Assembly (NCBI GenBank): GCA_023423405.1
Contig: JAFAFR010000058.1
Span: 192,518-256,517, forward strand
DNA: 64,000 nt
Reading direction: 5' to 3'
DNA from: Bacteroidota bacterium
GTDB lineage: Bacteria > Bacteroidota > Bacteroidia > Chitinophagales > Chitinophagaceae
Part shown: one piece after another, positions 37,012 to 46,317 of the stretch
Layout of the letters: the number at the start of each line of letters is the position of its first letter
Numbering within the stretch: position 1 is the stretch's first letter
Program-made: the position numbers and the translations under genes
The notes under the pieces: generated by a model
Database searches by the model: none
What the model was told of the DNA's origin: nothing
What the model saw: the letters and a program-made list of their open reading frames with translations, nothing else

Positions 37012-37590
37012 TCAATCGTCCAGCCCTTTGCCTTTGCGTATTTGCGGCAGGTATTTTTCAATCCTCGACAAGCGGGTTTTGGATTGTTTGGGAGTGGCAA
37101 AATAAAGAAGATAAGCCCGCTGGCGCCCCGGCGTCAATGCGGCAAAAGCCGTTTTCAGCGCAGCATCCGCATCCAGCCTCGATTGAAATTCTTCCGGAAC
37201 AGGGTATGCTTCGATTTTTTTGTAAGACACCTGTAATCCTGCCCTTTCCACTTCAATGGCTTCATAGATATAGGCTTTCAGGATGCGTTTCATTTTAATG
37301 ATCTCGCGAACGCCGGTAAAACGAACCTGGCGCGCCGCCTGCACATTTTTCGTTTGCTGTATGAGTATGCCATTGGGATCTTGTAAAAGCGCACCTTTGA
37401 AGAAGAGCAGGGCGCAGTATTCTTTAAAGCCGTGCATCAGAACAATGTTTTTGCCCTCGAAACTATAACAGGGAACACCCCATTTCAGGTCTTCCGTAAG
37501 CGGGCAGTCCAGGACGATCTCCCGCAACTGCTCAAATTCTTTCTGCCAGTTTTTGGCACCGCTGATGAATGCATCGATTTTTGGGTTCAT
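37012..37590 (-). CDS. YdeI/OmpD-associated family protein with DUF1801-like N-terminus
   Basis: The 192-residue cytoplasmic protein has an N-terminal DUF1801/YdhG-like domain (WKDL-type motif as LKWGVPCYSFEGKNIVLMHG) and a C-terminal YdeI-like helical region (TPGRQRAYLLYFATPKQSKT and IEKYLPQI). The molecular role of the family is not settled. It is the third gene of an ArsR - SRPBCC - YdeI unit, 30 bp after the SRPBCC gene. This arrangement is common for small stress-related operons in Bacteroidota. Confidence 0.85.
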   Translation of the reverse strand: MNPKIDAFISGAKNWQKEFEQLREIVLDCPLTEDLKWGVPCYSFEGKNIVLMHGFKEYCALLFFKGALLQDPNGILIQQTKNVQAARQVRFTGVREIIKMKRILKAYIYEAIEVERAGLQVSYKKIEAYPVPEEFQSRLDADAALKTAFAALTPGRQRAYLLYFATPKQSKTRLSRIEKYLPQIRKGKGLDD

Positions 37591-37620
37591 ATCATATATG
37601 TTGGATGGTGGCGCAGCCTG

Positions 37621-38088
37621 TTACTGTAATTGTGCTGCAACGGTTTCCAGCCGGTTGTGGGCCATATTGATGCCCTGCGCAAAAGGAAGTTGCAATACCT
37701 GGTCGCGGTAGGCGGCCGACCGGTAAATGATGTGCATCGTAAGGCGGCTGCTGCTCTCCGTTAGTTCTTCAAATTCCAGAAATTCCAACTGGGCGGGAAA
37801 GGGGGTGTTTTCCATTTCAAAGGTCCGGACGATTTTCTGGTTGGGCGTGAACTCGTGGATCGCCCCGTTAGCGCGAAATACTACCTTGCCCGCCTTATCG
37901 GTTGTTTCAAACTGGTAAGAACCGTGGTTCTTATTTTCCAGCTTCAGTACCTTTGTTCCCATCCACTGTTCCACGATACCGGGCTCTGCAAATGCTCTGA
38001 AAAGCAGTTCCAGCGGCAATTCAAACTCCCTGGTGATGAGCAGGTCCTGCTGGCCGTTTTCGGCGTTGATCTTCGTTTTCAGTTCCAT
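37621..38088 (-). CDS. SRPBCC (AHSA1-like) domain protein
   Basis: The 155-residue START/Bet v1-fold protein has ITREFELPLELLFRAFAEP at the N-terminus, GSYQFETTDKAGKVVFRANG in the middle and a long C-terminal helix with QGINMAHNRLETV. Members bind hydrophobic ligands in a central cavity. It lies 4 bp after the ArsR gene, the usual pairing in which the regulator controls the SRPBCC protein. The ligand is unknown. Confidence 0.9.
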   Translation of the reverse strand: MELKTKINAENGQQDLLITREFELPLELLFRAFAEPGIVEQWMGTKVLKLENKNHGSYQFETTDKAGKVVFRANGAIHEFTPNQKIVRTFEMENTPFPAQLEFLEFEELTESSSRLTMHIIYRSAAYRDQVLQLPFAQGINMAHNRLETVAAQLQ

Positions 38089-38092
38089 TGGT

Positions 38093-38416
38093 TTATTTTT
38101 TTGGTTTGTATTTTTTCATGATGGATTCCAGCTTATTGAACCGTTCGTCCCACATGCTGCGGAAGGGTTCAATGAAATCGGCGACCTCTTTCATTTTGAT
38201 GGCGTTGATGGAGTAATGTATTTCGCGACCGTTCTGTTTTTGTTCCAGCAGTTCGCATTCGGTAAGGATCTGCAGATGCTTTGATACGGTGGGCCGGGCC
38301 GTATGGAAGTTGGCGGCAATGGCGCCGGCTGTCATGGATTGCGAAGCCAGCAGCAGGAGGATGGCCCGCCGCGTGGGATCTGCAATGGCCTGGAAAACGT
38401 CCCGTCGGAGATTCAT
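38093..38416 (-). CDS. ArsR family winged-helix repressor
   Basis: The 107-residue protein has the ArsR winged HTH: FQAIADPTRRAILLLLASQS, recognition helix TARPTVSKHLQILTECELL and the wing QKNGREIHYSINA. There are no clustered Cys ligands for soft metals, so it is probably a non-metal member of the kind paired with SRPBCC proteins. It should repress its own operon through two GTAG...CTAC dyads overlapping the promoter (38420-38461). Confidence 0.92.
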   Translation of the reverse strand: MNLRRDVFQAIADPTRRAILLLLASQSMTAGAIAANFHTARPTVSKHLQILTECELLEQKQNGREIHYSINAIKMKEVADFIEPFRSMWDERFNKLESIMKKYKPKK

Positions 38417-38419
38417 TGC

Positions 38420-38466
38420 GTAGCTATTTGACTACAAATATATGTGTAGCTATTTAACTACGCAAA
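38420..38466 (-). promoter_or_regulatory. Promoter with two ArsR operator copies
   Basis: Two 16-bp near-palindromes, GTAGCTATTTGACTAC (38420-38435) and GTAGCTATTTAACTAC (38446-38461), differ at one base and are 26 bp apart. On the minus strand a perfect -7 box TATATTTG (38435-38442) lies between them, and TTTG (38463-38466) sits 20 bases upstream. One dyad therefore fills the spacer and the other covers the start region, which is ideal for repression. Confidence 0.75.
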
Positions 38467-38489
38467 TATTTTTTCTGCATCTGCCAACG

Positions 38490-39233
38490 TTACAACTCTC
38501 TGAGCACGGTATGTTTTCTTCTTCTCGATACAGGAATATTCTCTCCATTTGCCAGCCAGAGCCTGCCTTCCCGGTCGAGCCGCGTGACACAACTTTTATT
38601 AACGAGGTGCGATTTATGTACCCGTATAAAGCCATGGTCGCCGAGAATTTCCTCAAACTCTTTCAGCGTGCGCGATACCAGCAACTCCTTTCCATTCACC
38701 AGGTGGAACCGCGTGTAATTGTCGTCGCCTTCACAACGGATGATCTCTCCGGGTAGAAAAAAATGATAACCTTCTGTTGTATTGATGGCGAGTTTGAAAC
38801 CCGCGGTATCTTTTTGCTGCAGGTTATTCATGAGATTGCTGACCAGTGCGGGGTTATTGGTTTTTTTCATTTCCAGCCGAAGGATGTGCCGGTGCAGGGC
38901 ATGCTGCAGTTCAACCACATCGATGGGCTTCAACAGGTAATCGAGTGCGCTGAAGCGTATGGCCTGGATGGCATATTTATTATAAGCCGTGGTGAACACT
39001 ACATCGAAGTCCCAGGCCGACAACTTGTTCAGCAGGTCGAAACCGTTGATCACCGGCATTTCCACGTCCAGCAGCAGGAGGCTTGGTTTAAAAGAGGGGA
39101 TCTTTTGCAGGGCCTCATCTGCCGACAGGCATATACAACACTCCAGCGGAACCGCCACGCAACGCTGTACCAGCACTTTCAGCATATTGGCTGCACCCGG
39201 CTCATCGTCCACTATCAGTATCCTGATCGTCAT
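38490..39233 (-). CDS. LytTR-type response regulator (copy 1)
   Basis: The 247-residue protein has a receiver (1-120) with VDDEPG, phospho-acceptor Asp56 in LLLLDVEMP, and DYLLKPIDVVEL. A LytTR DNA-binding domain (~145-245) has GFIRVHKSHLVNKSCVTRLD and NIPVSRRRKHTVL. The start overlaps the sensor stop by 4 bp. It is about as similar to the regulator at 48543 as close paralogues are; the segment RFSALDYLLKPIDVVELQ is the same in both. Confidence 0.93.
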   Translation of the reverse strand: MTIRILIVDDEPGAANMLKVLVQRCVAVPLECCICLSADEALQKIPSFKPSLLLLDVEMPVINGFDLLNKLSAWDFDVVFTTAYNKYAIQAIRFSALDYLLKPIDVVELQHALHRHILRLEMKKTNNPALVSNLMNNLQQKDTAGFKLAINTTEGYHFFLPGEIIRCEGDDNYTRFHLVNGKELLVSRTLKEFEEILGDHGFIRVHKSHLVNKSCVTRLDREGRLWLANGENIPVSRRRKHTVLREL

Positions 39234-42200
39234 ACAGAAATGTTTTCTATTGAAATGGTAACACTGGTGCCACTGGACTTTCCTACAGCATCTTTCAGAT
39301 CGGTTATGGTGATGCTTCCTTCTATGCCTGCTGCCGTTTTTAAGGACGCCAGGCGTTGCTTGGCCAGCTCTATACCCTTCGACGACAGGTGGGCGCTGTC
39401 GATGCGCGCCGATTTTATTTTTGCCGCTTCCTCCCGGCCAATGCCGTTATCGGTAATGGTGCATTGCATATGACTTTCCTTAATGCTGAAAACAATGCTG
39501 AGTATTTTCTGACCGGTTGTTGGACGCAGGCCATGCCAGATGGCATTTTCTATAAAAGGTTGCAACAGCATGGGCGGGAACAGGATGGTCTCGATATCTG
39601 CCTGCGGGTCTGTTTCTAAAAGATACGAAAAGGAATGCTTAAACCGGAGCGATTCCAGTTCGAGGTAGAGTTTAATGATAGCCAGTTCATCCGACAGGGG
39701 TATCAGGTCTTTTTCACTCGCGTGCAATACCATCCGGAGCAGTTTTGAAAATTTAGACAGGTACTGGTACGCGGCCTCGTGGTTCTCTACAACAACCAGT
39801 TCCTGTATGGCGCTGAGGCTGTTGAAAATGAAGTGCGGGTTCATTTGCGAGCGAAGCGCTTTTTCCTTCAGTTCCTGGATCTCCATATCCACGGCGGCTT
39901 TGCGCCGGATCGCCCGAAGCCGTCCCTGAAAAATAAACGCCGCGGCGCCGAGAATAGCCGCTACCATCAATGCCTGGAACCATCCTGTTTTCCACCAGGG
40001 CGGCATCACCGTCAATTGCAGGCGGCATTCATTCTGCGACCAACGGCCGGCGTAGTCCTGCGCCCGGATCCTGAAAGTATAAGCGCCCGGAGGAATATGC
40101 GTGTACCGTATATTGGCCTGGCTGCCCGATTGCCATTGCCGGTCGAGTCCCTCGAGTATGTAATGATACCGGGTTAAATGGGGCGCCGCATAGCTGAGGG
40201 CAGCCACATCGATCGTTAGATCATCGTCGGGGTAGCTCATGTGAACGGTGGGTGTTGCGCCGGTTTTCCAACGGCTTTCTCCTTTGGGTGTAGTCACCTG
40301 GTTTACAACAATTGTAAAATCATCTGAAACCAGTCCCATGCCGGAACTGTTAAAGGATAAGAAGCCCTGGCCTACGCCAGTGAAAATGGTCCCGTTATCC
40401 CGCATCGTCAGTGGGCCGTGGAAATCGGCAAAGCCCAACCCCTTATCGCTGTCGTAAGTTGTGACGGCTTCGGTAACGGGATCAACCGAAAACAGGCCGT
40501 TGTAGGTGGTTCCCCAAATCTTCCCGTCGCTGCCCACAATAAGCGAGTACACATTGTTATCCGGCAGGTTTTGTTCTGTGGTCAACGGCCTGAATGTTTT
40601 ACTGCCAGGAGCATCGTATACGACAAGTCCGCCTGCGTAACTGGAGATCCACAGTTTCCCGCTCCTGTCTTTTACTATGTCGGTGACGAGCGAAACGCCT
40701 ATTTCACCCGGGAGCTCGGATTGAATAAAGTACCTGAACTTTTCTGTAGTTGAATCGTAAGCACAGAGGCCGGTACTAAAAGTGCCGATCCACAAAGTGC
40801 CCGAAGCGTTGTCGTACTGCAACGAAGTAGGAAGATCGGAGAGATGGCCCGGAGCTTCTCTGAGGCGGACCGTGCTTTGCTGCGAAGGAAGAAATTTGTA
40901 CACCCCGTCGTTAAAACTGGCGACCCAGAAATTGCCGGATGAGTCTACCGCTACATCTGTTACGATGGAGCCCGCACACCTGAAAGCGGTATTGAAAAAC
41001 TTACCGGAAGACGGATCGTATATAAATGCCCGTTGGTTTGCAAAAATCCAGATTTGCCCTTTTTCGTCCCTGTGCAATACCGAACAGTTTTTAAGAGGAA
41101 AGCCATTGATGTTCGCATACACCTGTTTGTTACCGGTAGCAGCATCCAGGACAATGAACTGGTTTTTGCTCGGTGAGCTTATATAGTAACAATGTTGCTG
41201 CTGGTTGTACAGGACGGTATGCACCAAATGGTCGGTACGAAAAAGATCTTTTTCCGACGGGGTTTCCTGTTGGAGTCCGTTGTGCACCGCAACGTATTGA
41301 AAAAGATTTTGGCGGGAATTGAATTTCGACAGTCCGGCTGTGCTTCCCACCCACACCACACCGGTACTATCCTGGTATACGATGCGCATGTTTCCAACAG
41401 GCAGTGAAGCCGCATTATCCGTTTCGTGTGCAATGCTGAATACCTGCCGGCTGTTCGTGTGAACCTGCAGGAGCTTGTTACCGGCCGGCAGCCAGATTTT
41501 TTTTGTGCTGTCCCTGTTCCCCGTGAAGCCGGGAATATTTGCAAAGGGAATGGATATTTTACCGGGGGGATTGGCGTTGATTGCCTGCAACTGGTTGCCG
41601 GGGTCCTGTACGAACCAGGCGCTTTGCTGGCTTTCATTCCAGTACAGTTGTACAAAATGATCCGACGGAAGACTGGGGTGGTAAACAAAACTACCGCTGT
41701 CTGTCCGCATGCTGAACAGTCCCGCCGATGTACCCAGCCATATTTCATGATCCGATTTTCTATAAATTTTCCGGATGCTGTTATAGGCGCCGGCGCGTTC
41801 GGGAAACTGCTCGTATAAGAATTTCAGCCAGGGAAAAGAAATGAATTCTTTTTTCCTGATGTCGTAATAACAAAGATCCCTGCTGTCGGGTGCTATCCAA
41901 ATGCGGTTGTACGGATCAACGAAAACATCCCAGATGAGGTTGCTGGGAATCGATTTTCTGAATCGCCGGTCTTTTTCTTTGCCACTGCCTGGTAAAAAAA
42001 CAAGGGTGGTGTCCGCTGCCGGGTCAACCAGGTTCAGGCCGTTTTGGGTGGCCACCCACAGCCGGTTATCCTGGTCCTGCTGGATGCTGTTGATATAGGC
42101 GTGGGAAATCTTTTTTGAACTGCCGCCGGGTTTATAAACCAGGAACCGGTGACCGTCGAACCGGTTCAATCCATTTTCAGTGCCCACCCATACATAGCCG

Positions 42201-42364
42201 GTTCTATCCTTGTATATGCAGGTGACCCTGTTGTCGGAGAGTCCCTGCGCGGTGGTATAAGTGGTGAACTGGTAGGGATACTGCGCCTGCGTTGAGCCGC
42301 CTGCGCACCACCCGCAGGCCAGCGCAAGAAAGCACTGCAACAAAAAGCACCGAAAGCCCCTCAT
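39230..42364 (-). CDS. Hybrid-propeller LytS-type sensor histidine kinase (copy 1)
   Basis: The 1044-residue protein has a signal peptide, two periplasmic seven-bladed reg_prop propellers (~30-690; GYVWVGTENGLNRFDG, GVVWVGSTAGLSKFN, GTLWIGTFSTGL), a Y_Y_Y domain (~700-775), one transmembrane helix (~783-800) and a cytoplasmic His_kinase/HATPase module. His844 in MNPHFIFNSLSAIQ is the phosphorylation site, and ITDNGIGREEA is the N/G1 box. Such sensors usually detect glycan breakdown products in the periplasm. It pairs with the regulator at 38490 and is divergent from the GT4-GH130-GT4 operon. Confidence 0.92.
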   Translation of the reverse strand: MRGFRCFLLQCFLALACGWCAGGSTQAQYPYQFTTYTTAQGLSDNRVTCIYKDRTGYVWVGTENGLNRFDGHRFLVYKPGGSSKKISHAYINSIQQDQDNRLWVATQNGLNLVDPAADTTLVFLPGSGKEKDRRFRKSIPSNLIWDVFVDPYNRIWIAPDSRDLCYYDIRKKEFISFPWLKFLYEQFPERAGAYNSIRKIYRKSDHEIWLGTSAGLFSMRTDSGSFVYHPSLPSDHFVQLYWNESQQSAWFVQDPGNQLQAINANPPGKISIPFANIPGFTGNRDSTKKIWLPAGNKLLQVHTNSRQVFSIAHETDNAASLPVGNMRIVYQDSTGVVWVGSTAGLSKFNSRQNLFQYVAVHNGLQQETPSEKDLFRTDHLVHTVLYNQQQHCYYISSPSKNQFIVLDAATGNKQVYANINGFPLKNCSVLHRDEKGQIWIFANQRAFIYDPSSGKFFNTAFRCAGSIVTDVAVDSSGNFWVASFNDGVYKFLPSQQSTVRLREAPGHLSDLPTSLQYDNASGTLWIGTFSTGLCAYDSTTEKFRYFIQSELPGEIGVSLVTDIVKDRSGKLWISSYAGGLVVYDAPGSKTFRPLTTEQNLPDNNVYSLIVGSDGKIWGTTYNGLFSVDPVTEAVTTYDSDKGLGFADFHGPLTMRDNGTIFTGVGQGFLSFNSSGMGLVSDDFTIVVNQVTTPKGESRWKTGATPTVHMSYPDDDLTIDVAALSYAAPHLTRYHYILEGLDRQWQSGSQANIRYTHIPPGAYTFRIRAQDYAGRWSQNECRLQLTVMPPWWKTGWFQALMVAAILGAAAFIFQGRLRAIRRKAAVDMEIQELKEKALRSQMNPHFIFNSLSAIQELVVVENHEAAYQYLSKFSKLLRMVLHASEKDLIPLSDELAIIKLYLELESLRFKHSFSYLLETDPQADIETILFPPMLLQPFIENAIWHGLRPTTGQKILSIVFSIKESHMQCTITDNGIGREEAAKIKSARIDSAHLSSKGIELAKQRLASLKTAAGIEGSITITDLKDAVGKSSGTSVTISIENISV

Positions 42365-42575
42365 GGACCAAATTTAGGGAATAGAAAAAGCCCGATGACA
42401 GAAGCAAGGGAATGGTCGTTTTTAACGGGTGAACGGTAGGGCGCCACTGCGGCATGGTTTTAGCGCGTTACAAGGTTGCGGAATATTTTGCCCGAAGAAT
42501 TCGCTGCGATCCGCTACTGCAATGCCGGCAGCAGGATTTTTCATTGGCATGCAAAATGGAGATGAATTGCTGTAC

Positions 42576-42612
42576 ACCCGGAGTTACGACCTATAACGGA
42601 CCTACTCCGGGT
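42576..42612 (+). promoter_or_regulatory. 9-bp inverted repeat in the GT4 operon leader
   Basis: ACCCGGAGT (42576-42584) and ACTCCGGGT (42604-42612) are perfect arms around 19 bases, ending 31 bp before the GT4 start. TGCAAAATGG is also repeated directly at 42550 and 42625. This 279-bp region between the divergent kinase and GT4 genes holds no gene and probably contains the operon promoter; a LytTR regulator could bind here. Confidence 0.4.
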
Positions 42613-42643
42613 CAATTGTCAATGTGCAAAATGGTAATTGCCA

Positions 42644-44875
42644 ATGAACAGGATAGCATTGATCGGAAATTTCCCGCCGCGCAAATGCGGTATCGCCACA
42701 TTCACGAAGGATTTGAAAGAAGGTATTGAAAGCAATGGAATGGCTGTTTCTGTTGTTGCCGTGAACGATGGGTTGAGGAAATACGAATATTCGGGCGACG
42801 TAGTATTTGAGATTGATCAGAACGAGGTTACGTCGTACATACGGGCAGCAGGATTTTTGAACAGCGATGGTTTCGATGCGGTTGTATTGCAGCACGAGTT
42901 CGGTATTTTCGGCGGTCGCGATGGCAGGCATATTATCCAATTGCTAAGGCGTTTACGCATTCCTGTTATTACCACCCTCCATACCATCCTGGACAACCCG
43001 ACCGATGGCCAGCGCACGGTGCTGGCCGAGATCGCCGGCCTGTCCGAAAAACTGGTCAGCATATCCGAAAAGGGCATCGGCATCCTGCGGGATGTGTACG
43101 GCATTCCTGCCGGAAAATTAGCGCATATCCATCACGGTGTACATGCCACAGGCGCCGGCGACCCGGTAACAATAAAACAGAAGCTGGGAGTGGGCGCCAG
43201 GAAAGTGCTACTGACCTTTGGACTGCTTTCCCGGAACAAGTCTATTGAAGTGGTGATAAAGGCCCTGCCTGCCGTGGTGGAAAAACATCCTGATATCGTT
43301 TATATAGTGCTGGGCGAAACGCATCCCCATGTGATCCGGCAGGAAGGGGAAGATTACCGCCATTCACTGATCCGGCTGGTGAACAAACTGCGGCTGGAGA
43401 AAAACGTAATCTTCATCAATCATTTTGTTTCCAACAGGGAGTTGTTCGAATTTCTTACCCTGTGCGACCTGTATGTAATCCCTTACCAGGGCGAAAAACA
43501 GATTTCTTCCGGTACCCTTATTTACACCATGGCTGCCGGAAAGCCCATTGTTTCCACGCCCTTTTGGTATGCAAAGGAAATGCTCGCGGAAGACAGGGGT
43601 GTCCTGTTTGATTTTAACGATTCGGCGCAACTGGGTGAAAAGATCATTTCGCTACTCGATAACCCGGCTGAGCGGGAAAAATTTTCACGCAATGCGCTTG
43701 CTTTTGCCGAAAAATGTTGCTGGCCCAATATTGGCAGGCAATACATCGACTTGTTGCAGGATATAACCATAGAGCAGGTGGCGGCTTCTTCTCAATACCA
43801 GGTAGCAAACGATATTGAGCCGGCTTTTTCTTTGCCACCCATCCATCTTCACCATCTCCGCGTGCTGACCGATCCTACCGGCATCTTGCAGCATGCGCGG
43901 TATAATATTCCCGACCGGTTCCATGGCTATTGCACCGACGACAATGCCCGTGCCCTATTGCTTTCCGTTATGTTGCAGAACGATGTGCAGGATACCGATG
44001 AGCTGAACCGGCTTACCAGTACCTACCTGTCGTTCATCGACTACGCGTACAACCCCGTCAACGGAAGGTTTCGTAATTTTATGTCTTACCAGCGGCAGTG
44101 GCTGGAAGAAGAGGGCTCGGAAGACAGCGCCGGCCGAACCATGTGGGCACTGGGCTATACGGCTGCATACACCAACGTCAGTAATTTTTATTACCACGCC
44201 AACCATTTGTTCAGGAAAGGCCTGGAGCAGATCGACTACATTTCTCATCCGCGTGCGCTGGCCTACCTGGTGCTTGGTTTGGTATATCATGCCCATATGC
44301 ATGGCGAAGCCTGCGTCACCCGCCTGCTTGAAAACAAGGCCCGGCAGCTTTCTTCCTTTTTTGACAAAACGATCAACAACCGCTGGCTGTGGCACGCCCC
44401 AGCCGTTACCTATGCCAACTGCCGCATACCGCAGGCGCTTATCGCGGCAGGTATGTTCCTGCAAAACCAGGAACTCATTGACCGGGGATTGAAAATGCTG
44501 GACTGGCTGATAGAAAAACAGTTCACGGATAATATTTTTTCACCGGTTGGCAACAAGGGCTGGCTTGGGCCCGAAGGGAAAGCGGTTTTCGACCAGCAGC
44601 CCATTGAAGCGCATGGCATGCTGGATGCCTGCCTGCAGGCGGAAGAGTATATGAAAGACGGAACCTATGGAGAATATGCACTGCGGGCTTTTGCCTGGTT
44701 TATGGGCGAAAACCACTGTGCTGCTGTATTGTACGATTTCGCTACCGGTGGCTGCCGCGACGGCCTGCATGACGAAGGGGTGAATTTAAACCAGGGAGCG
44801 GAGTCGACACTGTCCTGGCTCATGTCACTGGTCAGCATTTCTTATTATCTCCGGAATAAAAGCAATAAGGTATGA
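42644..44875 (+). CDS. GT4 glycosyltransferase fused to a C-terminal helical domain
   Basis: I start it at ATG 42644 (743 residues); an upstream TTG is unlikely. The N-terminal half is a GT-B GT4 enzyme: GNFPPRKCGIATFTKDL, VVLQHEFGIFGG, LLTFGLLSRNKSIEVVIKAL and the donor-site region QISSGTLIYTMAAGKPIVST. From about residue 385 there is an (alpha/alpha)-barrel-like region (DRFHGYCTDDNARALLLSVM, GYTAAYTNVSNFYYHA, DEGVNLNQGAESTLSWL) that resembles glycosidase or glycan-handling toroids. It is the first gene of a GT4-GH130-GT4 operon and overlaps GH130 by 4 bp. Mannosyl transfer is inferred from the GH130 partner. Confidence 0.85.
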   Translation: MNRIALIGNFPPRKCGIATFTKDLKEGIESNGMAVSVVAVNDGLRKYEYSGDVVFEIDQNEVTSYIRAAGFLNSDGFDAVVLQHEFGIFGGRDGRHIIQLLRRLRIPVITTLHTILDNPTDGQRTVLAEIAGLSEKLVSISEKGIGILRDVYGIPAGKLAHIHHGVHATGAGDPVTIKQKLGVGARKVLLTFGLLSRNKSIEVVIKALPAVVEKHPDIVYIVLGETHPHVIRQEGEDYRHSLIRLVNKLRLEKNVIFINHFVSNRELFEFLTLCDLYVIPYQGEKQISSGTLIYTMAAGKPIVSTPFWYAKEMLAEDRGVLFDFNDSAQLGEKIISLLDNPAEREKFSRNALAFAEKCCWPNIGRQYIDLLQDITIEQVAASSQYQVANDIEPAFSLPPIHLHHLRVLTDPTGILQHARYNIPDRFHGYCTDDNARALLLSVMLQNDVQDTDELNRLTSTYLSFIDYAYNPVNGRFRNFMSYQRQWLEEEGSEDSAGRTMWALGYTAAYTNVSNFYYHANHLFRKGLEQIDYISHPRALAYLVLGLVYHAHMHGEACVTRLLENKARQLSSFFDKTINNRWLWHAPAVTYANCRIPQALIAAGMFLQNQELIDRGLKMLDWLIEKQFTDNIFSPVGNKGWLGPEGKAVFDQQPIEAHGMLDACLQAEEYMKDGTYGEYALRAFAWFMGENHCAAVLYDFATGGCRDGLHDEGVNLNQGAESTLSWLMSLVSISYYLRNKSNKV

Positions 44876-46314
44876 TCACCGTTAAAAAGCTTCCCATCAA
44901 AGTGACGCCCTCTTCGGCCAGGGCATTGATCCGCCCCTTTGTGCCCGGAAACCCAGCCCAGGTGGAGCATATCCTGTTCAGGGTATTTTCCACTTCGTTC
45001 GAAGAGCGGCAGACCGTTCTGAAAAATTTATATCATCGACTCGATATCCCCGACAGGATCATACAGTCCATCTTTCTGCGGCATTTTGAAAATGTGAGGA
45101 ACCTCATCCCGTCGAATATCGACATCCCCGGAGAGCAGCGGGCCTTTGTCGGCGCCTGCTTTACGCAGCAATATTCGCTGGAGTCGACGGCGTTGTTCAA
45201 CCCGTCGATTGTTCTGCATCCCGTGCAGGACAAAGAAAACGTTACCAAATTCATCATCAGCCTGCGCGCCATAGGAGAGGGGCATATTTCCTCCATTACT
45301 TTTATGGAAGGAGAGATAGATGCCGGCTTCAATATTTCGCTTAAAGAGAACTCGCCGGTTATTTATGAACCCGAACGAAAAGAACACCTCTACGAGAAAT
45401 ATCTTTTTATCCGGAAATCCAATGAATTGGGCATTCTTTCAAAACTGAACCAGCCGGCATTTGACCATTTGGGCGATTCCTTTACGCTCGGTGAACTGGA
45501 GAATGCGATCAACAAGATCAGGAGCTCCAATGTATCGGTCAGCAACATCGAACTGGAAAATTCGCTTAATGATATCCGTATGTTGGCCCTGTCGAATTTC
45601 ACGTTGAATTTCTCCACCGATAATATTTCGGAACGGGCCATATACCCCGCGTCACCATCGCAAAGCAACGGCCTGGAAGACGCCCGTTTTGTACGGTTTA
45701 CGGAGGACGATGGCAGTGTGATCTACTATGCCACTTTTACGGCTTACAATGGAAAGACCATTATGCCCGAGATGCTGGAAACATACGATTTCAAGGAATT
45801 TAAAGTGTCGACCCTCAACGGTTCTGCGGCGAAAAACAAAGGGATCGCTCTTTTTCCGCGAAAGGTGAACGGCAACTACATGATGCTGGGCCGGCAGGAC
45901 AATGAGTCGCTCTACCTCATGGCATCGGACAATCCTTATTTCTGGCACGATTACCGGCCCCTGGCCAAACCCACTTATAACTGGGAACTGATCCAGATAG
46001 GGAATTGCGGATCGCCGATCGAAATAGACGAGGGCTGGCTGGTGATCACCCACGGCGTGGGCCCCGTGCGCACCTATTCGCTCGGAGCTATGCTGCTCGA
46101 CAAGGACGAGCCCTGGCGGGTGATTGGCCGTTTAAAGGAACCGCTGCTGGAGCCCACGAAGGAAGAGCGTTTCGGCTATGTGCCCAATGTATTGTACAGT
46201 TGCGGGTCGATGGTCCTGGGTCGCACACTCGTATTGCCTTATGCCATTGGAGATGTGATCACCACTTTTGCGCTGGTCAGCATCGACGAGATCGTTGGTC
46301 ACCTAACAAACTGA
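44872..46314 (+). CDS. GH130 family beta-mannoside phosphorylase or mannosidase
   Basis: The 480-residue protein has a helical N-terminal extension of about 180 residues ahead of the five-bladed GH130 propeller. GLEDARFVRF holds the catalytic Asp270. GNCGSPIEIDEGWLVITHGVG, SLGAMLLDKDEPW and VPNVLYSCGSMV are further GH130 hallmarks. Family members phosphorolyse or hydrolyse beta-1,4- or beta-1,2-mannosides. There is no signal peptide, so it acts in the cytosol beside the two glycosyltransferases. It may degrade, or run in reverse to build, a mannose oligomer. Confidence 0.9.
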   Translation: MITVKKLPIKVTPSSARALIRPFVPGNPAQVEHILFRVFSTSFEERQTVLKNLYHRLDIPDRIIQSIFLRHFENVRNLIPSNIDIPGEQRAFVGACFTQQYSLESTALFNPSIVLHPVQDKENVTKFIISLRAIGEGHISSITFMEGEIDAGFNISLKENSPVIYEPERKEHLYEKYLFIRKSNELGILSKLNQPAFDHLGDSFTLGELENAINKIRSSNVSVSNIELENSLNDIRMLALSNFTLNFSTDNISERAIYPASPSQSNGLEDARFVRFTEDDGSVIYYATFTAYNGKTIMPEMLETYDFKEFKVSTLNGSAAKNKGIALFPRKVNGNYMMLGRQDNESLYLMASDNPYFWHDYRPLAKPTYNWELIQIGNCGSPIEIDEGWLVITHGVGPVRTYSLGAMLLDKDEPWRVIGRLKEPLLEPTKEERFGYVPNVLYSCGSMVLGRTLVLPYAIGDVITTFALVSIDEIVGHLTN

Positions 46315-46317
46315 AAC

